A stretch of DNA of 64,000 nt from Microscilla marina ATCC 23134 (GCF_000169175.1 NZ_AAWS01000003.1:186001-250000); one strand, 5' to 3'; counted from the first letter of the stretch, positions 25,005-33,371 are shown. Notes: generated by a model not told the origin, from the letters alone. Program-made: numbers and translations.

Positions 25005-25105
25005 TTAGCGACAAGCAACCAGCTGTAGGCAACAAGCTTTGCCTTCAACTGTTTATCAACTTGCTGATTACTTGTAGCTTATCGCTTGCCACCTGTAGCT
25101 TATCG

Positions 25106-26485
25106 CTAGTTACTCACAATCTCCTCTGCCAGCAGCTTAAGGTCTAAATTATCAAAATTGCCCGAACTCATCATGAGCAAGTTGGTAGCATCCCAGGACT
25201 GAGCGTGCAGAAAGTCAACCAATTGAGTTGACTGATCAAACACCGTCAGATTGCTTTGCCCAAAGGCTGCCTTGATGTCATCGGCATTAATAGTCTCTAG
25301 TTTCTTAAGCGCAATTGCCTCAGGGTTAAAAAACACCACTGCTGTATCAGCTTTTTGCAAAGCGTTGTGGTATTGTCCCAAAAAATCTTTATTCAAACTA
25401 CTAAAAGTATGTAGCTCCAGACAAGCCACCAGATTCCGGTCGGCATATTGCTTTTTCAACGCCTGAGTAGTGGCCGTTACCTTAGAAGGCGCGTGGGCAA
25501 AATCTTTGAACACCGCCTTGTCATTGTTTTCCGCAATCTTTTCCATTCGGCGCGAAGCCCCCGTAAAAGATGGAATCGCCTCATAAAATTGAGCTTCACT
25601 CAGGTTCAACTGCAGGCACATTGCCTTGGCTACTGCCAAATTTTGCATGTTATGGTTGCCAAACAGTTTTACCTTTACCTCTCCGTGTTGTTCGGTCAGT
25701 AGCACCGTTTGGTTGTCTACTATTTTATGGGGATGCTCTTGGTAAGGTGTCTGGGTGATGCCTTTTCTAGGTTCACGGCAGATGGCAGCTACTCGAGGGT
25801 CTTGGGTATTAAAAAACAGCTTGCCTCCGTCTACAAATGTATCAGCAAACTGAGCAAACACCTGAGTGTAGGCTTCAAAAGTCTTAAAAATATTGATATG
25901 ATCCCAGGCAATGCCCGTGATACAACCTATATGTGGGCGGTAATGCAAAAACTTAGACGTACGGTCTATGGGTGATGACAAGTACTCGTCGCCCTCTATA
26001 ATTGCCACTGGAGCATCAGCCGTTATTTTTACCGTAGAGTTATACCCCGCCAGTTGTGCCCCCACTATGTAGTCGCAAGGCAAGCCATGGTATTTAAACA
26101 CGTGCAAAAGCATCGCTGTAATGGTGGTTTTGCCGTGGCTTCCGCCTACTACTACCCTTTGCTTATCAGCAAAACTCTGGTAGATGTACTCAGGGTAAGA
26201 GTAGATTTTGATACCCATGTTCTGGGCTTTTTTTAGTTCAGGATTATCAGGACGGGCATGCATGCCCAAAATCACAAAATCGGTTTGATCGGTGATTTTT
26301 TCCGGAAACCAGCCAAACTCATCAGGCAACAAACCATGTTGGGCAAGCTTGCCCTTCGAAGGGTCAAAAATATAGTCATCCGAACCACTTACCTGGTGTC
26401 CCCTTTGGTGCAACGCAATTGCCAGATTATGCATGACGCTTCCACCAATGGCAATAAAATGTATCTTATTTACTGTTTTGCTCAT
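25106..26485 (-). CDS. mpl: Mur-ligase family protein, Mpl-like (UDP-MurNAc:tripeptide ligase)
   Basis: A 459-residue Mur ligase. The N-terminal Rossmann-like part has H-F-I-A-I-G-G-S-V-M-H-N near residue 9. The ATP-binding P-loop V-V-G-G-S-H-G-K-T-T-I-T is near 112. I-I-E-G-D-E-Y and a G-I-A-W-D-H-I-N metal/ATP region follow, with a C-terminal substrate domain containing D-F-A-H-A-P-S-K-V. The G-G-S-V-M-H-N-L-A start and F-A-H-A-P signature fit Mpl, the enzyme that recycles the murein tripeptide by joining it to UDP-MurNAc, better than MurC. A cytoplasmic cell-wall recycling role is inferred from the family. Single gene with a promoter-like box just upstream. Confidence 0.9.
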   Translation of the reverse strand: MSKTVNKIHFIAIGGSVMHNLAIALHQRGHQVSGSDDYIFDPSKGKLAQHGLLPDEFGWFPEKITDQTDFVILGMHARPDNPELKKAQNMGIKIYSYPEYIYQSFADKQRVVVGGSHGKTTITAMLLHVFKYHGLPCDYIVGAQLAGYNSTVKITADAPVAIIEGDEYLSSPIDRTSKFLHYRPHIGCITGIAWDHINIFKTFEAYTQVFAQFADTFVDGGKLFFNTQDPRVAAICREPRKGITQTPYQEHPHKIVDNQTVLLTEQHGEVKVKLFGNHNMQNLAVAKAMCLQLNLSEAQFYEAIPSFTGASRRMEKIAENNDKAVFKDFAHAPSKVTATTQALKKQYADRNLVACLELHTFSSLNKDFLGQYHNALQKADTAVVFFNPEAIALKKLETINADDIKAAFGQSNLTVFDQSTQLVDFLHAQSWDATNLLMMSSGNFDNLDLKLLAEEIVSN

Positions 26486-26504
26486 GTGCCATAAGAATGA
26501 AATT

Positions 26505-26512
26505 CAAATATA
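26505..26512 (-). promoter_or_regulatory. -7 box (TATATTTG) upstream of mpl
   Basis: On the minus strand, TATATTTG lies 19 bp before the mpl ATG. It fits the TAnnTTTG consensus; no TTG -33 partner is seen at the right spacing. Confidence 0.4.
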
Positions 26513-26655
26513 AGAATTTTTTGTTTGCACTATAGACGAGCGGTTTTAAAATAAATGAGGCGGGTGACAATGCGGGAGTTTGTGATACCCTCATTGTTTT
26601 AGCTGTTCCGAAGGGCACTCGAAACCCCTAAAAATAAGTAGGGCTTTCTTATAAC

Positions 26656-26873
26656 AATAGTCCATAGCATTTAGTCCGTAGTCCATAGCTGATTCGAGTA
26701 AATGTTTACCTTGTGAACACTTGAAAACCTGTAGTTTATGATAAACCTGTATACTCGTCTTATTTTTAAGTGGGTTTCAGTTTTACACCTACACACGCAT
26801 TTAAAGAGTTTTTAAATTCATAAGCACCTGATCGTTAGTAATCAACTTTGACTAAAATCACTGCGGAGTATTG
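26656..26873. repeat. Dispersed 200-bp repeat, GATTCGAGTAAATG family (copy 1)
   Basis: It runs from TAGTCCATAGCTGATTCGAG through AAATGTTTACCTTG to TTTGACTAAAATCACTGCGG. The same blocks occur at 62023-62227 (same strand) and 43510-43730 (reverse). The ends CTGATTCGAGTAAA and TTTGACTAAAATCAC are weak inverted repeats. It fills much of the gene-free stretch 26486-27110; a GGGCTTTCTTATAA end at 26641 is a lone ISAs1-type terminus. The remainder to 27110 is non-coding. Confidence 0.7.
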
Positions 26874-27110
26874 ATTTCCAAAACTTGATTTTTAATCAAA
26901 ATTCTGAAAATGCAACCCTAAAGTCAAAGATTAAATTAGAAAAAATCCGGATACAGTTCTGCTTACAGCTCCGAGCTTGTACTCGGAGGATTTAGAAACT
27001 CGGTTTTCGAAAACACACGCGCTTTAGTTTTTAAGCGCAGCACAGCAATTGAACAAAAACAACAAACAGCTACGCCTCGCGCCATTCGTAATTAAATAAG
27101 GTTCGTAATT

Positions 27111-28088
27111 CTAAAGCTCTTCTTTTGCCTCCTCCAATATTTTGCTGATGGCTTTTGCGATGTCAATCACTTGCTGTTTGTAGTCATTTTCATTGACTAA
27201 GCCTTTATGATGATTGAGCTTTAGGCTGTGATAACTTCCAGAAGTGATAATCACTTGTTGCTCGTAGGCTTGATCATACAAGTTATGTTTTACCAACAAC
27301 TCTTGAGTCATCGTCAGGGCTTTCTTCAACTTAGCTTTGTCGAGGCACTTTTTTATCTTGATTTCTTCTGCCAAAAATGCTTGTTGCTCGGCAGATGGTT
27401 GTCCATTTGCTTGGTGGTTGGGTGCTTGAACCAACCTAAAATTTAGCGCTTGTTCGTCAAGAAAATAGAGTCCCCAATCAAACCCTTCGTCTTCGAGCTT
27501 TGCGTGAGGTGAGTCCTCAACCTTGCTCCATCGCTTGGGGGCTTCTGCCAATCGTGTTTTTTTGCTTACCTCTTCAGCCGCTTCAATAAAGTTTTGAGCA
27601 CTGGCAAAGGCTTCCTGTATGGAAGCTCCCTTCGCTAGGTTTTTATAAAAGTATTGGGCAAATTTTGCCGCTTTTGCATCACTTATATTCACCTTTGCCG
27701 CAATCACCACCTTTAGCCCCAAATCAAACAATGCGTTTACATGGGCATAGGTAGAACAACCATTCAAAAAGATTAACTTGAGCGACGTTGGATTTTTTTG
27801 GCTTAACTCGTTTGCCAAGGGGTAAAAAAAAGCCGCTTTGTCTTGCAACCTCAACCCTTGCCAGTTGGCGTGCCCTCCAAAGTGAAAGATAGTTACTTGG
27901 TTTTTCAAGTTTTGCAGGTATTCAAAATAAGCAGGTAAGTCTAGCCCTGACCGACTAAAGTGCCTGAGTACTCCTCGAGTCTCCAAGGAGGCTAACTCGT
28001 CTTGCATGGCGTTTTTTTCTTTGTTGAGGCTTGGCAGATTTTCGTGTGGATCGGCAAAAGCGGAAAAAATAACGGTGTTTTTGTTCAT
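27111..28088 (-). CDS. CHAT-domain (caspase-like) protease with C-terminal EAD11-like domain
   Basis: A 325-residue protein. Residues about 5-225 form a CHAT domain of the caspase/separase clan. The catalytic dyad is visible as His73 in I-F-H-F-G-G-H-A-N and Cys111 in L-I-F-L-N-G-C-S-T. The C-terminal part (about 238-325) reads I-K-K-C-L-D-K-A-K-L-K-K-A-L, then I-T-S-G-S-Y-H-S-L-K, G-L-V-N-E-N-D-Y and I-A-K-A-I-S-K-I-L-E-E. This is the helical pattern of the effector-associated EAD11 type and parallels the small protein encoded just upstream. No signal peptide, so cytoplasmic. It is the last gene of a three-gene minus-strand set, 74 bp after the adaptor gene. Family CHAT proteases cleave partner proteins in immunity or cell death; that role here is inferred. 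Confidence 0.88.
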   Translation of the reverse strand: MNKNTVIFSAFADPHENLPSLNKEKNAMQDELASLETRGVLRHFSRSGLDLPAYFEYLQNLKNQVTIFHFGGHANWQGLRLQDKAAFFYPLANELSQKNPTSLKLIFLNGCSTYAHVNALFDLGLKVVIAAKVNISDAKAAKFAQYFYKNLAKGASIQEAFASAQNFIEAAEEVSKKTRLAEAPKRWSKVEDSPHAKLEDEGFDWGLYFLDEQALNFRLVQAPNHQANGQPSAEQQAFLAEEIKIKKCLDKAKLKKALTMTQELLVKHNLYDQAYEQQVIITSGSYHSLKLNHHKGLVNENDYKQQVIDIAKAISKILEEAKEEL

Positions 28089-28162
28089 TTGGGTGGTGGT
28101 TTAAGGGCTTATTAAAACTTGCGTAAATGATCACGCAAGTTTTAAATTGTTTTCTAGAAGGG

Positions 28163-28552
28163 TTATTTATGATTATTCACGTTTCCTTTCACGCTCCCAA
28201 AAACCATGTTGCTGTCTCCAGTTACTTGTATATTGTTTTCGGTTTTGCCTGCCTCGTGGTTTTTATTTTTAGCCTCTTCGGGCAATTTCAAGTCTTCTTC
28301 TTCCATTATATCTACCAAACCCAAAATAGCCTCCATGATGTTTACATGGGTAATACTGGCATCGTTCCAATCTATAGTTCCCTCCCTTAGTTGCTTTTGT
28401 AACAAGGTAAGCCTGCCCGATTGTAGGATGGCTTCGTTGAGCATATCGTGCGCCAACAATAGCTCTTTTAACGCACCAATGGCGGTATCTAAACGCCCTT
28501 GCCCTACCAAACGTTTGATTCTTTCGAGTGGTTCTTTCATGTCCTTCATCAT
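28163..28552 (-). CDS. EAD11-like adaptor with glycine/asparagine-rich tail
   Basis: A 129-residue protein. Residues 7-85 form an EAD11-like helical domain: I-K-R-L-V-G-Q-G-R-L-D-T-A-I, I-L-Q-S-G-R-L-T-L-L-Q-K-Q, E-G-T-I-D-W-N-D and I-M-E-A-I-L-G-L-V-D. A charged linker leads to a tail at 107-127, N-I-Q-V-T-G-D-S-N-M-V-F-G-S-V-K-G-N-V. The ATG at 28552 shares one base with the TAA of the preceding gene (TAATG), a classic coupled start; longer starts were rejected. EADs in related conflict systems make homotypic contacts. The domain also occurs in the CHAT protein and the tail motif in the large protein, so this is probably the bridge between them. Confidence 0.85.
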   Translation of the reverse strand: MMKDMKEPLERIKRLVGQGRLDTAIGALKELLLAHDMLNEAILQSGRLTLLQKQLREGTIDWNDASITHVNIMEAILGLVDIMEEEDLKLPEEAKNKNHEAGKTENNIQVTGDSNMVFGSVKGNVNNHK

Positions 28553-30840
28553 TACATTCCAGTGAGTTTTGCGAATAAACCAACCAATGGGAAGCAACCT
28601 TTTTTTGAGGTAAGGCTTACACCCGCCAACTTGCTAAACCGCCCTTTTAAATCTCGCAAATTTTCTTGCTTTGTCAGAATCTCTTGCCTTTGCTGTTTTC
28701 GTTTTTTCTTGTCGTGCCTATCCAAGTTTCTAATTTGGACGCTATAGTCTTGTATTTGCTTTTCCCACCCCTCGATGAGGGCAAGTTTTTGCTCCCGATT
28801 GGCATATTGCACAAACAACTCTACATACTTTTGGCTGGCGGGCTTGTTCCCCTTTACTGGTTCTTGTGGTGTTTCTAGCGAGGTGAGTTTTCTAAACCAA
28901 ACTTCTGTCAGAATAGCACGGGCTTTGTCAATCACTCGACAAATATTTTTTTGATCAACACTCAATACATTTCCCTGCTTGCTGCCATCGTGTTTGATGT
29001 CTCTCAGGGGCAAATATTTAGATCGGTTGTGGTAGCCTATTTCTAACCTGGAGTTAAACAGCCAACTTGCCAAGAGGTGAGGGTTGACGTGGGCGAGCAG
29101 GTTAAACTCATCGAGCTTATAAAAACCCCAATAATCAACAATGAAGGAAAGAGAATAGCTCTCGATGCTGGTTTGTGCCTCTTTTTGTTCCCACGGGGTT
29201 GTTTTTTCGCTTTTGGGCAACCACTCGCCTATGCCTTCCTCAAGAAAGTCGTACAAGTCTTGGGCATTTTCTTGGTAACTGTCCGCCAACCGCAACAAGA
29301 GATAATATGCTATGTTTTTTGTCTCTTTTTTGCCCAATCCCATCATCAGTTCAATCCAACGGTACTTGTCAAAGCCTTCCATTGCCTTCAGCTCAAAAGT
29401 AATGTCTGCCAACAAGTTGCGCGGGGTTTTATTGATCTCATAGCGGTAGTCGAGGTGTTCGAACAAGAAAAACTCTATGCGTTCGGTCAACAGCATATTG
29501 TCTAGCTTGAGCATGGCATAAGTAAGCTCCACCAAAAACAGGCGAAGGGTAGAGACTATGTCGGTTGGGGAGTCTTCATTGGTAGCAAAAGACTTGAAAA
29601 GACTTGATACTTTGTGCAGTAGTTTGGTGCCGTAAAAATGGGGATCGTTTTTGGCAAGTTCGCAAGAAATCTGGATAAAATACTCAATGGTTTGGTCGGA
29701 GGTATCGGGGGCAAAAGGCAACCCAGAATTTACCAAATTGTCGAACTGTTCGAGCAAGAAAAAAGGCATTTTACTTTTGAAATAATGTTTGTAAGCCTCC
29801 CTATCTCTAGCATCGACAAAATCTACCTTTTGCAAATCGTTCTCTTGCTCTATGGCAAGCCCACACGCTTCGAAAAAATCGTCGGTTTGTTGCTCCCACA
29901 AATAAAGCAGGCTTCGGGTCCTGAGGGCTTCCGTGCGCTTGAGTATTTCGTCCTTGTCGCTCATTTCGCGGGTAGCATCCGTCAATATTTCGTCCTTTTT
30001 TTCAGACAACAACACATCTACTATTTTTTTAAACTCTTTGGGGCTGGTGCGAGGAAAAAACGTAGCTACATACAATATATATTTAAATACAGAGTGGTTC
30101 TTGTCGTATAGCTTTGAGTAGTCAAAGGCTGATATAAACTCTTGAATGGTGTTGATAGGGGGCGAAGTATCCCAAAAATGAAAACTAAAATTGCCCTTTT
30201 TTTGGTTGGTAAGCGTTTGTACTTGTCGTGTGTCGTTGAAATAGCAGATAATGGTCAAGTTTTTTGCCCTTAAGGTATTTCTTATCTCAATGGCGCCTTG
30301 TTCGGGCATTTCTACTATAGATTTGAGAAAGGTATCCGACGCTTTGTTTTTGGTAATGTCAATGGCTACCAAGGCATTTTGGGGAAAGGCTTCTTCTGTC
30401 ACCGAATCGAGGTAAATGTTGCGTTGGGCGTTGTTTTTACCCCAAAACGATAACCAACGATGTTCTTGAGGAGCATCAGGCTCATATTTTTTTATAATGT
30501 TGTGCAATGTTGCCACCACATTGCTACCCGACTTGCCTCCCAAAAAAATAATTCTTTCTTGATACATCTCGGCAAGGGTTTGCTGCAAAGCCTCCTCGTT
30601 CATATACAAAGGTTGCACGTTTTCTTGCAGGGTAAAATTTTCGGTAGGGTCTTTAAAAACTTCTTTTTCTTGAGGCATTCCAGCGGCATAAATGGTTACA
30701 TCGCCGCCCACTTCGCCAAAACTGGTGTTTTCATTGCCAGTTGCCGACACATTGTTTTGCTGATGGGGAGTGTTGTTTGTGATTACTTGGTTGAGGACTT
30801 CCTTTGCCTCATTTTTTTGAAGATTTTTAACTAAGTTCAT
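28552..30840 (-). CDS. Large conflict-system protein with degenerate P-loop (STAND-like) and tail motif
   Basis: A 762-residue cytoplasmic protein. Residues 29-50, N-N-V-S-A-T-G-N-E-N-T-S-F-G-E-V-G-G-D-V, repeat the tail motif of the adaptor encoded next. Then R-I-I-F-L-G-G-K-S-G-S-N-V at 96-108 looks like a strand followed by an altered Walker A; A-L-V-A-I-D-I-T near 155 and L-T-I-I-C-Y-F-N-D near 200 could be the following core strands. This would make it an inactive or atypical STAND-like NTPase, an inference. The rest is mostly helical, with a basic coiled coil near 710-740. It ends in a hydrophobic stretch (C-F-P-L-V-G-L-F-A). First gene of the set, its stop overlapping the adaptor start. 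No named family recognised for the C-terminal two thirds. Confidence 0.75.
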   Translation of the reverse strand: MNLVKNLQKNEAKEVLNQVITNNTPHQQNNVSATGNENTSFGEVGGDVTIYAAGMPQEKEVFKDPTENFTLQENVQPLYMNEEALQQTLAEMYQERIIFLGGKSGSNVVATLHNIIKKYEPDAPQEHRWLSFWGKNNAQRNIYLDSVTEEAFPQNALVAIDITKNKASDTFLKSIVEMPEQGAIEIRNTLRAKNLTIICYFNDTRQVQTLTNQKKGNFSFHFWDTSPPINTIQEFISAFDYSKLYDKNHSVFKYILYVATFFPRTSPKEFKKIVDVLLSEKKDEILTDATREMSDKDEILKRTEALRTRSLLYLWEQQTDDFFEACGLAIEQENDLQKVDFVDARDREAYKHYFKSKMPFFLLEQFDNLVNSGLPFAPDTSDQTIEYFIQISCELAKNDPHFYGTKLLHKVSSLFKSFATNEDSPTDIVSTLRLFLVELTYAMLKLDNMLLTERIEFFLFEHLDYRYEINKTPRNLLADITFELKAMEGFDKYRWIELMMGLGKKETKNIAYYLLLRLADSYQENAQDLYDFLEEGIGEWLPKSEKTTPWEQKEAQTSIESYSLSFIVDYWGFYKLDEFNLLAHVNPHLLASWLFNSRLEIGYHNRSKYLPLRDIKHDGSKQGNVLSVDQKNICRVIDKARAILTEVWFRKLTSLETPQEPVKGNKPASQKYVELFVQYANREQKLALIEGWEKQIQDYSVQIRNLDRHDKKKRKQQRQEILTKQENLRDLKGRFSKLAGVSLTSKKGCFPLVGLFAKLTGM

Positions 30841-30977
30841 TCAATAATAGGTTAAGTGATGTATTGTAATATTGATGAACAAATGTATCGTCTTTGGGCA
30901 AAGGGTTTGCCCTCAATACTGAGGGTTTTTGCCTCCTCAAAACTAAGGAGGCGAAGGGGTGGTTATCTGCTGGTGAC

Positions 30978-31211
30978 CTAATTAAAATACTTCTCAAACG
31001 TTTGCTTCAACCGTTCATTACCTAACACTATCCAACGTTTGAAAGAAGTAAAGGCTGAACCCTTGTCTAAGTGTTGGCGAATTTTTCTATCATAATAAGC
31101 CATATCTTCAGCATTGTTAACATCATTGAAATACTCAACAAGTAAGGTCTGAAATTTTATTATTTCTTCAAGCAAACATTCCCTCAAGTTATCTGACTCA
31201 ATGCTTTTAAA
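30978..31211 (-). pseudogene. C-terminal part of a small gene split by an IS element
   Basis: An open frame without a usable ATG runs out of the IS end and encodes about 77 residues (S-I-E-S-D-N-L-R-E-C-L-L-E-E, Y-Y-D-R-K-I-R-Q-H-L, ending F-E-K-Y-F-N). The N-terminal part is most likely at 32637-32804 on the other side of the IS. The product would have been about 130 residues and helical. It lies 138 bp upstream of the large conflict gene on the same strand. Function not recognised. Confidence 0.55.
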
Positions 31212-31228
31212 GGGCTTTCTTATAAAAA

Positions 31229-32549
31229 TCTAATGCTCTTCAACCAGTTCAATAATGCGTTAAAATCATCCTGAAAAACCTCTATTTGTTCAATATAGTT
31301 TTTCACCGTTTTCTTCTTTAATAATTTGATAGTCAGTGTTCTAAGTTCGGTAAAAAGCATTTGGATAGTTTTTTCTTTGACCTTAGTTGATCTTCTTTGA
31401 GAGTTACATCTCTAAGGAATGGTGAGAAATTAAATTACCATTCTTGAGGTAGAGGTTTTGTTTTGAGACGAGGCTATTTTTTGCGCCTATAGCAGCGCTA
31501 CGGGCAATAACCGATGGCTACAGCTACGCTGTGCCGAGCTCTGCCAACGGCTAAAAATAACGAAGTATCAAGGCGAAAAATCACCTCTCAGAGTGTAAAT
31601 TTATTTTTGAACAATTCCTAAGGTGGTTATTCACCTCGACACTCCAATGATTTCTTACTGCATCAAATATACCTTCCTTTTCTGTTTCATTAGATATATA
31701 ATAACTTACTTCGCTACTTATTTTTGCATTTTTTTGATTGATACGGGTTCTTTGAACTTTTACTAGGCTTTTAAAGGCTGTCTCATCCCAACGTGGATCA
31801 AAATCTTGCTTAATTATGTCATATAACCAATATTTTCTTTGCTCAACTCTCCCATGATTGAAGTCAAAAGTTGTTTTTTGATCTATTGCTGGAAACTCTT
31901 TGGCGTAATCAGTCATATCAGCGAGCAATATTGATTGTTTTTTTTAAGTCCAATTAAAAAGATTCCTCCTGCCTTAGTGATGGTTTTGGTAGTATCAGGA
32001 CAAAGCTGTAAAGCATCCAAAGTAATTTTTTGACTTGCAAGATCATTTTTAGAAAGTAAAGTACATAAAGCAGGTATTTCACTTTCTTTTTGCCCATCAT
32101 AGTAATTTTGGGCGATCACTTCTCCTGAATGATGGTTAACAATTTGAACTACCGCCTATCCTCGTTTTTTACCTGATTCAATACTTCCGCGTAACTCTTT
32201 ACCATCACCACTAAACCATTGCTTTTCCGCAGGGTCTAAACGAAAGTTATAATGCGTAAATAACAGGTAGTCAAATACTTCCATATCTACTTTTTGTAGT
32301 AAAATAGGTAGATGAGAACGAGAAACTACTGGGGGTTCTGGTATACCCAAAAAAGTACATAAAGCAGAATGGGTGTTGACCATAACTACGATGAATACTT
32401 GAAAGAACTCCATCTCTTTTGCGAAGTATACCTAATAATACGCCTAGCAAAACAAAAGCTAGGTTATGTACTTTGCCACGAGTATCTCTAAGATCTAAAG
32501 CTGGACAATTTTGCATTTCTTCATAAAAACTTTTTCCTTTGGCTAACAT
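31229..32549 (-). pseudogene. ISAs1-family DDE transposase remnant
   Basis: Pieces occur in order on the minus strand but in shifting frames. They are L-D-L-R-D-T-R-G-K-V-H-N-L-A-F (start near 32549); W-F-S-G-D-G-K-E-L-R-G with the first catalytic Asp; I-T-L-D-A-L-Q-L-C-P-D-T-T with the second; G-R-V-E-Q-R-K-Y-W; and R-N-H-W-S-V-E-V-N-N-H-L-R. Then, beyond the MITE, D-V-T-L-K-E-D-Q-L-R supplies the third acidic residue. At least three frameshifts plus the MITE insertion make it inactive. Assignment to the ISAs1 (H-repeat-like) group rests on the D-G-K-x-L-R, I-x-x-D-A and D-V-x-x-x-E-D motifs. Confidence 0.8.
31416..31618. mobile_element. MITE, G(T/G)AATGG family, inside the transposase (203 bp)
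   Basis: Ends GGAATGGTGAGAAATTAAAT and ATTTATTTTTGAACAATTCC are flanked by TAA on both sides (31413-31415, 31619-31621). Deleting the element and one TAA rejoins the transposase reading frame as N-H-L-R-D-V-T-L, which shows the true boundaries and a 3-bp duplication. Confidence 0.9.
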
Positions 32550-32636
32550 GAGAGTAAGGGTTGGTTGTAATTGAGGTTGTGTCGTAACTCCAATTTTACA
32601 ACTTTTTCCTTACTCTCATTTTTTATAAGAAAGCCC

Positions 32637-32804
32637 TTTATTTTCAGGTTGGGTCATCCGCTGATTATAAGCTTGCACTGCCTGAGTAGCAGATGATAAA
32701 TGGGGCGATGATAGTTTGGCAGCAGAAGTTGGCACCTGATGGCGGATGTTATTACCTTTAGAAATAACCCCTTCAGTACTTGTTTTTTCGGAGGATTTTG
32801 ACAT
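32637..32804 (-). pseudogene. N-terminal part of the small gene split by the IS
   Basis: The ATG at 32804 opens a frame of 56 codons (M-S-K-S-S-E-K-T-S-T-E-G ... Y-N-Q-R-M-T-Q-P-E-N-K) that runs straight into the IS end. The polar, Ser-rich start suggests a cytoplasmic protein. Together with 30978-31211 it would make one protein of about 130 residues in the same strand and order. No family recognised. Confidence 0.5.
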
Positions 32805-33169
32805 AGATCGTAGCTTTTGATAGTATGCCTAAAAATAAGAAAAAACGAAGGTTTTTCCTGTTTTGCCAAATAATTTATCTATAAATAAAATAATAGTCTA
32901 AAATGCCCAAGCATTACTTTTATTTGGCGAAGATTGTATGTTATACTGTTTGGCTAGGTTGAGCTACCAAAGTGAAAAGCGTTGGAGCACTGAAAAATAA
33001 ATTTCACAAAAATATTTAGAGAGGGTATCAAATGACTTCTTGTTATCTGGGGTGGTGGCAGTAAGCCCACAAAGTATAGCATTGATCGCTCAAACAGGCA
33101 ACCATGTTAAGCACTCGTTTCTTATATTTGCAATGAAGCGAATGACTAATCAGGTTTGTCTGATGATAA
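32805..33169. other. Non-coding stretch
   Basis: No credible gene. It is expected to hold the promoter of the split gene; no clear motif found. Confidence 0.4.
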
Positions 33170-33371
33170 GTAAAACGGAAAAAATAAAATGAGCCAAACC
33201 GATGGCTACAGCTTTGCTGTGCCGAGCTCTGCCAACGGCTAATTTGGTGCAATATTTTAGTTTTAGGCGATTGAAAAAAAAATTGCATAGCCAAAGCTAT
33301 GGACATATTTTTTCAAGAAGTCTGGGGCTACAAGATTAGTCAAATGGCTCAGGTTATTTTAGTAGTTTTAC
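33170..33371. mobile_element. Divergent MITE of the GTGATCT group, with GTAAAAC ends
   Basis: It starts GTAAAACGGAAAAAATAA and ends GTTTTAC, so both ends changed together relative to the GTGATCT copies. Inside, CGATT(G/C)AAAAAAA, GCATAGCCAAAGCTATGG and AATGGCTCA(G/A)(G/A)TTATTT match 41144-41301. It carries an extra block (33198-33240) with the GAGCTC module. No clear target duplication. Confidence 0.6.

Larger units (their letters stand above)
31212..32636 (-). mobile_element. ISAs1-like insertion sequence, degenerate, with nested MITE
   Basis: Perfect 17-bp terminal inverted repeats: GGGCTTTCTTATAAAAA at 31212-31228 and its complement at 32620-32636. Removing the 206 bp brought by the nested MITE leaves about 1.2 kb, the usual ISAs1 size. 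The transposase inside is broken in several places. The element separates two halves of a small gene. A direct target duplication is not clear, because both flanks are A/T runs. Confidence 0.8.

Noticed and set aside
32654-32869. A 71-codon minus-strand ORF
   Set aside because: It overlaps the better N-terminal fragment of the split gene in another frame and has no plausible composition.
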